48,478 bases of DNA from the NCBI GenBank assembly GCA_003220685.1, contig QHTE01000052.1, forward strand, positions 221,929 to 270,406, in the 5' to 3' direction. The position numbers and the translations under genes are program-made. Positions 15,270-22,538 of this stretch are shown one piece after another. The DNA is from Candidatus Rokuibacteriota bacterium (GTDB lineage Bacteria; Methylomirabilota; Methylomirabilia; Rokubacteriales; CSP1-6). Positions within the stretch are counted from its first letter, which is position 1. The number at the start of each line of letters is the position of its first letter. A model generated the notes under the pieces. It made no database searches and was not told the DNA's origin. It worked only from the letters and a program-made list of their open reading frames with translations.

Positions 15270-15276
15270 TATAGTA
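15270..15276. promoter_or_regulatory. Overlapping divergent -10 hexamers
   Basis: TATAGT (plus, 15270-15275) and TACTAT (minus, 15271-15276) overlap in the 125-base gap between the deacetylase gene and livH. Together they could fire both ways: to the deacetylase with a leader of about 30 bases and to livH with one of about 80 bases. Confidence 0.35.
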
Positions 15277-15360
15277 CAATCACCAGCCGTGACGCGCGCC
15301 CCGGCGGTCGAAATCCGTGCTCGTGCTTCGCGCAGCGAGCGCCTCGGGATCGCCTGACCG

Positions 15361-16215
15361 TTGGATTTCTGGATCAGCCAGCTCTTCAACGGCGTCTCGT
15401 ACGGCGCTCTGCTCTTCCTCCTGGCCGGCGGGCTCTCGCTGATCTTCGGCATGATGCGCATCGTCAACATGACGCACGGCTCGTACTACCTGCTCGGCGG
15501 CTACGTGGGCCTCACCGTGATCTGGCGCACCGGCAGCTTTCCCCTGGCGGTCGTGCTGGGGGCCTTGACGATCTCGCTGGTCGGCATCGCGGAGTGGAAC
15601 GCGTTCCTGAAGCGCCTGAGCGGTCAGGAGCTCGGTCAGGTGCTGACGACGATGGGATTCGCGCTCATCTTCCAGGACCTGGCGCTGGTCCTCTGGGGCG
15701 GCGATCCCTACACGATCGCGGTCCCCGCCGCGCTCTCCGGCTCGCTCGTCGTCGGCCAGCTCTACTTCCCGGTCTATCGCATCTTCATCGTCGCCGTCGC
15801 GGTGGTCGTCGCCCTCATCCTCTGGCTCACGCTCGAGTGGACGCGGATCGGCGCGATGATCCGGGCGACGGTGGACGACCCGGAGATGGCGCGGGGCGTC
15901 GGCATCAATGTCTACCTGATCTCGATGGTGGTCTTCGCCCTCGGCGCGACCCTGGCGGCCCTGGCGGGCGTCGTGGCGGGCGGCTTCGTCGGCGTCTATC
16001 CGGGCGCCGACTTCGAGATCCTCCCGTACGCGTTCGTCGTCGTGATCGTGGGCGGCATGGGAAGCCTCAAGGGCGCCCTGATCGGCAGCCTGATGGTCGG
16101 GCTGCTCGACAACTTCGGCAAGGCGCTCTTCCCGGAGCTGTCCTACTTCACGCTCTTCGCGCCAATGGCCGCGATCCTGGCCGTGCGACCGACCGGGCTC
16201 TTCGGGCGCGCCTGA
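15361..16215 (+). CDS. livH: Branched-chain amino acid-type ABC transporter permease LivH
   Basis: The product has 284 residues, eight or so hydrophobic segments and the LivH signatures LFNGVSYGALLFLLAGGLSLIFGMM, NMTHGSYYLLGGYVG, IRATVDDPEMARGVGINV and VVIVGGMGSLKGALIGSLMVG. It forms half of the inner-membrane channel with LivM. The start must be the TTG at 15361, because an in-frame TGA lies at 15355-15357, one codon upstream. The stop overlaps the livM ATG (TGATG). In such soil bacteria the substrate may be aromatic acids or amides rather than Leu/Ile/Val. Confidence 0.9.
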   Translation: MDFWISQLFNGVSYGALLFLLAGGLSLIFGMMRIVNMTHGSYYLLGGYVGLTVIWRTGSFPLAVVLGALTISLVGIAEWNAFLKRLSGQELGQVLTTMGFALIFQDLALVLWGGDPYTIAVPAALSGSLVVGQLYFPVYRIFIVAVAVVVALILWLTLEWTRIGAMIRATVDDPEMARGVGINVYLISMVVFALGATLAALAGVVAGGFVGVYPGADFEILPYAFVVVIVGGMGSLKGALIGSLMVGLLDNFGKALFPELSYFTLFAPMAAILAVRPTGLFGRA

Positions 16216-18407
16216 TGCGAGTCGCGCTGCCGCCCGGGGCGCCGCGGATCGCCCTGGGAGTGGCCTTCGCCGCGCTGCTCGTGGCGCCTCCCCTCGTCTC
16301 GTCGTTCCTGCTGGCGCTGCTCACCCAGGCGGCCATCTACGCCGTGCTGGCCATGAGCCTCGACATCATCCTGGGCTACATCGGCCTGGCCTCGCTCGGC
16401 CACGCCGCCTACCTCGGCCTCGGCGCCTACAGCGTCGGGATCCTGGCGACGCGGCACGGCGCGCCGTTCTGGGTCACGCTGGCGGTCGGCGTGCTCCTGG
16501 CGACCGCGGTCGCTTCGATCTTCGGGCTCTTCGCGCTGCGCGCGAGCGGCGTCTACTTCCTCATGATCACCCTGGCGCTCGGCATGGTCGTCTGGGGGCT
16601 CGCGCATCGGTGGGTCACGATGACCCAGGGCGACAACGGCATCTCCAGCGTCCCGCGCCCCGACCTCGGGCTGCCGTGGTCGTTCTCGCGCGGGATCCCG
16701 TTCTACTACCTCGCCCTCGCTGGATTCCTGCTGGCCCTGGTCGTGCTCCGCACGATCGTGCGGTCGCCGTTCGGGCAGACGCTTGTCGGGATTCGCGAGA
16801 GCGAGTCGCGCATGCGCACGCTTGGCTATCACGTGTGGCTGCACAAGTATCTCGGCTTCGTGATCGCCGGCGCCGTCGGCGGCTTCGCCGGGGTGCTGTG
16901 GGCCTACTACAACGGCTTCGTGAGCCCGGCCGATCTCGACCTTGCGACGTCGACCGAAATCTTGTTGATGGTCGCGCTGGGCGGCCGCGGCACCCTGATC
17001 GGCCCGGCTCTGGGCGCCGCGCTCATCGTGGGCCTGAAGAACCTCGTGTCGGTCTACACCCATCGCTGGCTCCTGATCCTCGGGGCCGTCTACATCGGCA
17101 CGATCGTGTACGCGCCCGAGGGGATCGTCGGGGCGCTCAGACAGTGGACGAAAGGAGAACGGGCCATGGGCAAGAAGGTGATCGTCTCTCTCGCGGTGCT
17201 GGCGCTCCTGGTCGGGCTCGCCGCGGCCGGGCCGGCGTGGGCGCAGAAGGGGCCGATCAAGATCGGGGTGATCACGGCCATGACCGGCGGCGCCGCGCAG
17301 ATCGGCAAGGACATGACCAACGGGATCTCGATGTGGCTCGACGAGAACGGCGGGACGATCGCCGGCCGCAAGGTCGAGGTGATCGTCGAGGACAGCCAGG
17401 GCCAGCCCAACGTCGCGCTGACCAAGCTGCAGAAGCTGGTCGAGAGCGACCGCGTGCACGTGCTCGTCGGCGAGATCTTCGCCCACATCGGCTACGCGAT
17501 GGCGCCCAAGGTCGACGAGTACAAGATTCCCATGCTCTACCCGGTCATCGCCGCCGACGACCTCACCCAGCGCAAGCCCGCGAAGTGGGTGGTGCGCACG
17601 GGCTGGGCCTCGAGCCAGCCGTCGCATCCGTTCGGCGAGTACGCCGCCAAGAACCTCGGCTACAAGCGCATCGTTACGATCGGCATCGACTACGCCTTCG
17701 GCTGGGAGGTCGTCGGCGGCTTCCAGAAGACCTTCGAGGAGAACGGCGGCCAGATCGTGCAGAAGCTCTGGGCGCCGCTCAACACCACCGACTTCGCACC
17801 GTATCTCTCCCAGATCCGGCGCGACGCCGACGCAGTGTTCGCGCTCATGGTGTCGATCTCGGCCTCGCGCTTTCCCAGGCAGTATCAGGACGCGGGGCTG
17901 AAGGCGAAGCTGCCGCTCATCGGCGGCGGCACGACCTTCGACGAGTTCGTGCTGCCGTCGCTCGGCGACGAGGCGATCGGCGGCATGAGCCCGCTCATCT
18001 ACAGCGCCGCGCTCGACACGCCCGTGAATAAGAAATTCGTCGCGGAGTACCGCAAGAAGTACGGCAAGGTCCCGTCGTACTTCTCGGAGACCAGCTACAC
18101 GAGCACGCGCTGGATCAACGAGGCGGCCAAGGCCGTCGGCGGTGACGTGGAGAACCGCGAGAAGTTCCTGGAGGCTCTCAGAAAGGTCGAGATTCCCGAC
18201 GCGCCGCGCGGTCCGGTGAAGCTCGACTCGTACGGCAATCCCGTCCAGAACATCTACGTGCGCAAGGTCGAGAAGAAGGACGGCGAGCTCTGGAACACGG
18301 TCGTCCACACCTATCCCGCCGTGTCCCAGTTCTGGAAGTACAAGCCCGACGACTTCTTGAAGCAGCCGGTCTACGATCGCAACTTCCCGGCCTGCAAGCA
18401 CTGCTGA
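16215..18407 (+). CDS. livM: LivM-type permease continuous in frame with its substrate-binding protein
   Basis: From the ATG at 16215 the frame runs 730 residues without a stop. Residues 1-317 are a complete LivM permease (AMSLDIILGYIGLASLGHAAYLG, GIRESESRMRTLGY, EILLMVALGGRGTLIGPALG) with the usual end VYAPEGIVGALR. The next codons (QWTKGERA) lead straight into the ATG at 17166 of a periplasmic binding protein with its own signal peptide. In LivM relatives a stop normally falls near this point; the codon TGG at Trp could be a lost TGA/TAG. The permease can thus be made as a fusion in which the signal peptide becomes an extra membrane anchor, while a good internal ribosome site allows the binding protein alone. 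No separate LivM stop exists in this sequence. Confidence 0.85.
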   Translation: MRVALPPGAPRIALGVAFAALLVAPPLVSSFLLALLTQAAIYAVLAMSLDIILGYIGLASLGHAAYLGLGAYSVGILATRHGAPFWVTLAVGVLLATAVASIFGLFALRASGVYFLMITLALGMVVWGLAHRWVTMTQGDNGISSVPRPDLGLPWSFSRGIPFYYLALAGFLLALVVLRTIVRSPFGQTLVGIRESESRMRTLGYHVWLHKYLGFVIAGAVGGFAGVLWAYYNGFVSPADLDLATSTEILLMVALGGRGTLIGPALGAALIVGLKNLVSVYTHRWLLILGAVYIGTIVYAPEGIVGALRQWTKGERAMGKKVIVSLAVLALLVGLAAAGPAWAQKGPIKIGVITAMTGGAAQIGKDMTNGISMWLDENGGTIAGRKVEVIVEDSQGQPNVALTKLQKLVESDRVHVLVGEIFAHIGYAMAPKVDEYKIPMLYPVIAADDLTQRKPAKWVVRTGWASSQPSHPFGEYAAKNLGYKRIVTIGIDYAFGWEVVGGFQKTFEENGGQIVQKLWAPLNTTDFAPYLSQIRRDADAVFALMVSISASRFPRQYQDAGLKAKLPLIGGGTTFDEFVLPSLGDEAIGGMSPLIYSAALDTPVNKKFVAEYRKKYGKVPSYFSETSYTSTRWINEAAKAVGGDVENREKFLEALRKVEIPDAPRGPVKLDSYGNPVQNIYVRKVEKKDGELWNTVVHTYPAVSQFWKYKPDDFLKQPVYDRNFPACKHC
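17166..18407 (+). CDS. Branched-chain amino acid-type ABC substrate-binding protein (internal start within the LivM frame)
   Basis: The ATG at 17166 is preceded by AAAGGAG at ideal spacing, so this 413-residue protein is very likely translated on its own. It has a Sec signal peptide (residues 1-24: GKK, VIVSLAVLALLVGLAAAG, AWA), then the periplasmic fold of LivK-type proteins: IKIGVITAMTGGAAQIGKD, GIDYAFGWEVVGGFQKTFEE and PLNTTDFAPYLSQIRRDADAV. It would capture ligand in the periplasm and deliver it to LivHM. It sits between livM and livG and overlaps the livG start (TGATG). The ligand is not deducible. Confidence 0.9.
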   Translation: MGKKVIVSLAVLALLVGLAAAGPAWAQKGPIKIGVITAMTGGAAQIGKDMTNGISMWLDENGGTIAGRKVEVIVEDSQGQPNVALTKLQKLVESDRVHVLVGEIFAHIGYAMAPKVDEYKIPMLYPVIAADDLTQRKPAKWVVRTGWASSQPSHPFGEYAAKNLGYKRIVTIGIDYAFGWEVVGGFQKTFEENGGQIVQKLWAPLNTTDFAPYLSQIRRDADAVFALMVSISASRFPRQYQDAGLKAKLPLIGGGTTFDEFVLPSLGDEAIGGMSPLIYSAALDTPVNKKFVAEYRKKYGKVPSYFSETSYTSTRWINEAAKAVGGDVENREKFLEALRKVEIPDAPRGPVKLDSYGNPVQNIYVRKVEKKDGELWNTVVHTYPAVSQFWKYKPDDFLKQPVYDRNFPACKHC

Positions 18408-19159
18408 TGACCGACCCCGCCGCCGCGCTGAGCCTCACCGGGCTCTCGAAGGAGTTCGGTGGGCTCCTCGCGGTCGACCGCGTGAGCCTCACGATCGGCG
18501 CCGGTGAGCGCCGGGCGATCATCGGACCCAACGGAGCGGGCAAGACGACACTCTTCAGCCTGATCAGCGGCGAGACGAAGCCGAGCGACGGCCACATCGC
18601 GCTGTTCGGCCGGGACGTCACGCGCTACGCGCCGCACCGGCGGGCGAGCCTCGGCCTGGCGCGCACGTATCAGATCACGAACCTCTTCCCTCGCCTCACC
18701 GCCCTCGAGAACTGCCTGCTGGCGGTGCAGGCCCTCACGCCGGCGAAGTTCCACCTGCATCGCGGACTGCACCGCTACCCGGCCTTCTACGAGCGCGCGC
18801 GCCGCGTCCTCGAGGCGGTCGGTCTCGCGGACAGGGAGGGCGCGGCGGTGCGAAACCTCTCGCACGGCGAGCAGCGCCAGCTCGAGATCGCCCTGGCGCT
18901 GGCCGGCTCGCCCAGGCTCCTGCTGCTCGACGAGCCGACGGCGGGCCTGTCACCGGCCGAGTCGCACGCGATGACGGCGCTGCTGAAGGAGCTCGACCCG
19001 GCGATCACGCTGCTGGTGATCGAGCACGACATGGACGTCGCCTTCGCGCTCACCGACCGCATCACGGTCCTGCACTACGGTAAGGTCGTCGCCGACGGTC
19101 TCGCCCACGAGGTCAAGGCGAGCGCGCTGGTGCAGGAGATCTACCTGGGAGCCTCTTGA
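18407..19159 (+). CDS. livG: ABC transporter ATP-binding protein LivG
   Basis: The 250-residue ATPase has Walker A G40-PNGAGKT, the signature LSHGEQRQLE at 151-160, Walker B LLLLDEP at 171-177, and the switch His in IEHDMDVAF. The C-terminal stretch ITVLHYGKVVADG is typical of LivG. It pairs with LivF to energise uptake. The ATG overlaps the binding-protein stop, and its own stop overlaps the livF start, so translation is coupled. Confidence 0.93.
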   Translation: MTDPAAALSLTGLSKEFGGLLAVDRVSLTIGAGERRAIIGPNGAGKTTLFSLISGETKPSDGHIALFGRDVTRYAPHRRASLGLARTYQITNLFPRLTALENCLLAVQALTPAKFHLHRGLHRYPAFYERARRVLEAVGLADREGAAVRNLSHGEQRQLEIALALAGSPRLLLLDEPTAGLSPAESHAMTALLKELDPAITLLVIEHDMDVAFALTDRITVLHYGKVVADGLAHEVKASALVQEIYLGAS

Positions 19160-19851
19160 TGCTCGAGGTCCGCGACATCCACACCTACTACGGAGACAGC
19201 CACGTGCTGCAAGGGGTGTCCCTGAGCATGTCGCGGGGCCAGGTCGTCGGGATCCTCGGCCGCAACGGCATGGGCAAGACCACCCTGATCCGGTCGATCA
19301 TCGGCTTCACCACACCGCGGCGCGGTCGCGTCGTGTTCAAGGACCGGGACATCACGGCCTGGCCCTCGAATCACGCGGTGACCCTCGGCCTCGGTCTGGT
19401 GCCGCAGGGGCGGCGCGTCTTTGCCTCCCTGACCGTGATGGAGAACCTCGAGGTCGCCGTGAAGAGCGGAGGCGGCCCGTGGACGGTTCCGCGCGTGCTC
19501 GAGCTCTTCCCGCGCCTGCGCGAGCGGGGGGCTCACCGCGCCGGCAAGCTGTCGGGCGGCGAGCAGCAGATGTTGGCCATCGCCCGCGCGCTGATGACCA
19601 ATCCCGACCTGCTGCTGATGGACGAGCCCACCGAAGGGCTCGCGCCGCTCCTGGTGCGCGAGGTCGGGAGGGTCATCGAAAGTCTCAAGGCCCAAGGGCT
19701 ATCGATCTTGCTCGTCGAGCAGAATCTTCCGCTGGCGCTCCGCGTCGCCGACCACGTCCACGTCCTGTCGCGCGGCCGGGTCGTGCACTCGAGCGCGCCG
19801 GACGCGCTCTGGCGCAACGAGGAGATCAAGGCGCGGTATCTCGGATTGTGA
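19159..19851 (+). CDS. livF: ABC transporter ATP-binding protein LivF
   Basis: The 230-residue ATPase has Walker A G34-RNGMGKT, signature LSGGEQQMLA at 131-140, Walker B LLLMDEP at 151-157 and VEQNLPLALRVADHVHVL, which marks LivF rather than LivG. The ATG at 19159 overlaps the livG TGA; a TTG one codon upstream is possible but less likely. It completes a full set of two permeases, a binding protein and two ATPases. Confidence 0.93.
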   Translation: MLEVRDIHTYYGDSHVLQGVSLSMSRGQVVGILGRNGMGKTTLIRSIIGFTTPRRGRVVFKDRDITAWPSNHAVTLGLGLVPQGRRVFASLTVMENLEVAVKSGGGPWTVPRVLELFPRLRERGAHRAGKLSGGEQQMLAIARALMTNPDLLLMDEPTEGLAPLLVREVGRVIESLKAQGLSILLVEQNLPLALRVADHVHVLSRGRVVHSSAPDALWRNEEIKARYLGL

Positions 19852-19858
19852 GGGCGAC

Positions 19859-20746
19859 GTGATCCAGCGCATCGCGATCGTCGGTGTCGGGCTCCTGGGG
19901 TCGGCGGTGGCCTCGCGTCTCCTGGCCGGTGGCTTCGCCGTGACCGGCTACGACAGCCGCCCGGAGCAGCTGAGAGGGCTCGGGCCCCGCGGCCTCAGGC
20001 CTGCCTCGAGCCCGAAGGACGCCGTGTCGGGCGCCGACGCCGTCTTCACGATCCTGCCCTCCCTCGAGACGGTCGAGCGCGTGATCCTCGGTCCGGAAGG
20101 CTTGCTGCAGAGTCTGCCGCGCGCGGCCACCCTGATCCAGATGAGCACGATCTCTCCCACCCTGACGCGGCGCCTCGGCGAGGCCGCCGCCTCGGCGGGG
20201 ATCGGATTCCTCGACGCGCCGATGAGCGGGACGAGCGCGATGGTCGAGCGTGGGGACTGCACGATCTTCGCCGGGGGCGACGCGGCGCTCGTCGACGCGT
20301 GCCGGCCACTCTTCGCGGCCATCGCGAAGCGGACCGTCCACGTCGGCCCGATCGGGAGCGCGTCGCTCGCCAAGCTCGCGACGAATCTCCTGGTCGGCCT
20401 GAACACGGCCGCGCTCGCCGAAGCGCTCGTGCTCGGGGTGAAAGGCGGGCTCACGCCCCAGGCGCTCCTGGACATCCTGAAGGACAGCGCTGCCGCCTCG
20501 AAGATGGTCGACATCCGCGGGCCGCTCATGGTCGAGCACCGCTTCGATCCGCAGATGAAGCTCGACCTCTTCCTGAAGGACTTCCGACTGATGCTCGAGG
20601 AAGCTCAGCGGTTGGGCGTTGCCCTGCCGCTGACGAGTCTGACTCAGCAGATCTGCGCGGCCACCGCCGCCGCCGGACGCGGCGGCGAGGACCTGGCCGC
20701 CCTCATCACGACGCTCGAGCGGTTGTCCGGGCTCGGGCCGGAATAG
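19859..20746 (+). CDS. NAD(P)-dependent beta-hydroxyacid dehydrogenase (3-hydroxyisobutyrate dehydrogenase family)
   Basis: The GTG start lies seven bases after livF. The 295-residue protein has the Rossmann motif G9-V-G-L-L-G14, the family motif DAPMSGTSAMVERGD (119-133, usually D-A-P-V-S-G) and catalytic Lys172 in SLAKLATNLL. Relatives oxidise 3-hydroxyisobutyrate, tartronate semialdehyde and similar acids. As the last gene of the liv operon it may act on the imported compound or a breakdown product, which is inference from position only. Confidence 0.85.
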   Translation: MIQRIAIVGVGLLGSAVASRLLAGGFAVTGYDSRPEQLRGLGPRGLRPASSPKDAVSGADAVFTILPSLETVERVILGPEGLLQSLPRAATLIQMSTISPTLTRRLGEAAASAGIGFLDAPMSGTSAMVERGDCTIFAGGDAALVDACRPLFAAIAKRTVHVGPIGSASLAKLATNLLVGLNTAALAEALVLGVKGGLTPQALLDILKDSAAASKMVDIRGPLMVEHRFDPQMKLDLFLKDFRLMLEEAQRLGVALPLTSLTQQICAATAAAGRGGEDLAALITTLERLSGLGPE

Positions 20747-20765
20747 CTCCCCGCTTCGCCTTCGC

Positions 20766-21530
20766 TCAGACTGGCACTTCGCCGCCGAGCGCGCGGGAGG
20801 CGGCGGCCGCCGACTCGCGGACCAGCGCGGCCAGCCGCGGCAGGCGGTCATTCGAGAGCCGCACAGCTGGACCGGCGATGCCGAGCGAGGCCACGACCCG
20901 GCGGGAGTGGTCGAACAGCGGGGCCGCGACGCACTTGAGCCCGAGCGCGAACTCCTCGCCGTCGAGCGCATAGCGCGCGGTGCGGATCTTCGCCAGCTCG
21001 CGGCGCAGGTCGGCCGGCTCCGTGAGGGTCGACGGCGTGTAGGAGCGCAGGCGGCGGCGAAGGAAGCGCTCGATCCAGTCGTCGGGCTCCCACGCGACGA
21101 GTGACTTCCCGAGGGCCGTACAATGAAGTGGGGCCCGGCGTCCGACGCGCGAGTACATCTGAAAGGGATGGTCGCTCTCGATCTTGTCGATGTAGACGAC
21201 CTCCCATTCGTCGAGGACGCCCAGGTGCACGGTCTCCTTGGCTGCGAGCATGAGGCTCCTCAGGAAGGGCGCCGCGATGTCACGGATGGCGCCGCGGCCG
21301 GCGGCCAGCGAGCCGACCTCGAAGGCCTTGAAACCGAGACAGTACCGATCGGTCTCGGGGTTCTTCCGCACGTAGCCGCGCGCCGCCAGTGACGTGAGCA
21401 GCCGATGGACGGTGCTCTTGCCCAGGCCGAGCGTCTGAGAGAGCTCGGTCACACCGATCTCCGGGCGCTCGACACTGAACGACTCCAGAACTGCGAGGGC
21501 GTTGTTGACCGATCGAAGCACGCCCGCCAT
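20766..21530 (-). CDS. IclR-family transcriptional regulator
   Basis: The ATG at 21530 gives 254 residues with GAGG upstream. Residues 1-65 form the winged HTH (VLRSVNNALAVLESFSVERP, LSQTLGLGKSTVHRLLTSL) and residues 75-254 the GAF-like effector domain (LGVLDEWEVVYIDKIES, HCTALGKSLVAWEPDD, GLKCVAAPLFDHSRRVVASLG). A TTG nine codons upstream is open but lies inside a palindrome that looks like an IclR operator, so the ATG is preferred. The gene is convergent with the liv operon's last gene and divergent from the DUF1207 gene. It could control either side. Confidence 0.88.
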   Translation of the reverse strand: MAGVLRSVNNALAVLESFSVERPEIGVTELSQTLGLGKSTVHRLLTSLAARGYVRKNPETDRYCLGFKAFEVGSLAAGRGAIRDIAAPFLRSLMLAAKETVHLGVLDEWEVVYIDKIESDHPFQMYSRVGRRAPLHCTALGKSLVAWEPDDWIERFLRRRLRSYTPSTLTEPADLRRELAKIRTARYALDGEEFALGLKCVAAPLFDHSRRVVASLGIAGPAVRLSNDRLPRLAALVRESAAAASRALGGEVPV

Positions 21531-21548
21531 CTGGTCTACCTCGCTACT

Positions 21549-21565
21549 GTTCCGCAATACAGAAC
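21549..21565. promoter_or_regulatory. Candidate IclR-type operator
   Basis: GTTCCGCAATACAGAAC is an imperfect palindrome with outer arms GTTC/GAAC, 19 bases upstream of the IclR ATG. The size and the arms fit sites of IclR regulators. A second small palindrome, TCCGCGGA, follows at 21571-21578. Both lie in the divergent gap and suggest autoregulation plus control of the DUF1207 gene. Confidence 0.4.
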
Positions 21566-21641
21566 GCCATTCCGCGGAGCGACTGCTTCATAGCAGCCGC
21601 GCCGCTCGCCTGTCAAACTGAAATCTCGGCGGAGGATCGCG

Positions 21642-22511
21642 ATGACGATCCGCATCGCGCGTCTGGTGCTGGTCCTGACGCTCCTCACGGTGCTCCGCGC
21701 CGCCGCGGCGCCTCCCGACGACTCGTTCATCGCGGGGTACGCGGCGGCGGTGCTCGAGCGGGTCCCGGGCGTGACGCGCGTCGTCGTCCTCGAGCCCGGC
21801 GCGCCGACGCCGATGGCGCCGCCGCCCGCCCTGGAGCCGCCCCGCATCCTGTCCGAGTGGCAGGCCGGCTTGTTTCCGGGCGGAGTGCTCTTCAAGCCGC
21901 TGATCGCCGACCCGCGTTGGCCGCACTTCGCGGCGGCCTGGCAGCACTACATCGACGCCCGCCAGTTCAGCGACGTCGCCGCGGTCAGCTTCGGCGAGAG
22001 CTTCGCCTTCTACCGCGACCGGATCGGGGGCGCCTGGTGGGAGGTCGGTCTGCACGCCGGGGTCTTCTCGGTCTTCGACCTCGACTCCCAGTCGTTCGAT
22101 CTGGTCAACGCCGACTACCTGGTCGGGATTCCGCTCGCCCTGCGCTACGAGGACTTCAGCGCGCTCTTCCGCGTGTACCATCAGAGCAGCCACCTCGGCG
22201 ACGAGTTCCTCCTGCGGACCAGGACGAACCGGATCAACCTCAGCTACGAGGCGATCGATCTCAAGCTGTCCTACGAGATCGCCGACGTCGTCCGGCTGTA
22301 CGCGGGCGGCGGCTACCTCGACGTCAAGCAGCACGAGGAGAACGACTGGAACGCCGACGTCTCGGCGCGCGCCGGGATCGAGATCGACGGCGTGCTGCTG
22401 ACACGGAAGCTCCAGATCCCGCTCGAGTACTTCATGGGCCACTCACCCAACGGGCAGTTCTACAGGGACAAGGTCCAGTACTTCGGTCTCGGCACGCACT
22501 TCCACTTCTGA
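21642..22511 (+). CDS. DUF1207-family outer-membrane protein
   Basis: The 289-residue protein has a signal peptide (TIRIARLVLVLTLLTVLRAAAA) and then the DUF1207 core: FKPLIADPRWPHFAAAW, ISF-like VAAVSFGESFAFYRDRI, WEVGLHAGVFSVFDLDS, VYHQSSHLGDEFL and the alternating polar/aromatic strands of a beta-barrel, ending in an aromatic residue (HFHF). The family is uncharacterised and predicted to be in the outer membrane. GGAGG precedes the ATG. The following UbiD gene has its own candidate promoter. Confidence 0.8.
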   Translation: MTIRIARLVLVLTLLTVLRAAAAPPDDSFIAGYAAAVLERVPGVTRVVVLEPGAPTPMAPPPALEPPRILSEWQAGLFPGGVLFKPLIADPRWPHFAAAWQHYIDARQFSDVAAVSFGESFAFYRDRIGGAWWEVGLHAGVFSVFDLDSQSFDLVNADYLVGIPLALRYEDFSALFRVYHQSSHLGDEFLLRTRTNRINLSYEAIDLKLSYEIADVVRLYAGGGYLDVKQHEENDWNADVSARAGIEIDGVLLTRKLQIPLEYFMGHSPNGQFYRDKVQYFGLGTHFHF

Positions 22512-22524
22512 GGCCCTCTCGGGG

Positions 22525-22530
22525 TAGGAT
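22525..22530 (+). promoter_or_regulatory. Candidate -10 hexamer for the UbiD-family gene (leaderless arrangement)
   Basis: TAGGAT ends eight bases before the ATG at 22539, with no purine-rich ribosome site between them. It lies 14 bases after the DUF1207 stop. Confidence 0.35.
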
Positions 22531-22538
22531 CGTCTGCC

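Noticed and set aside
15160..15357. 65-codon ORF directly before livH in the same frame
   Set aside because: Most of it is antisense to the deacetylase gene and has no family resemblance. It is useful only because its stop fixes the livH TTG start.
21530..21557. TTG start for the IclR regulator
   Set aside because: It lies inside a palindromic operator-like site and adds residues not typical of the family. The ATG at 21530 has a ribosome site.
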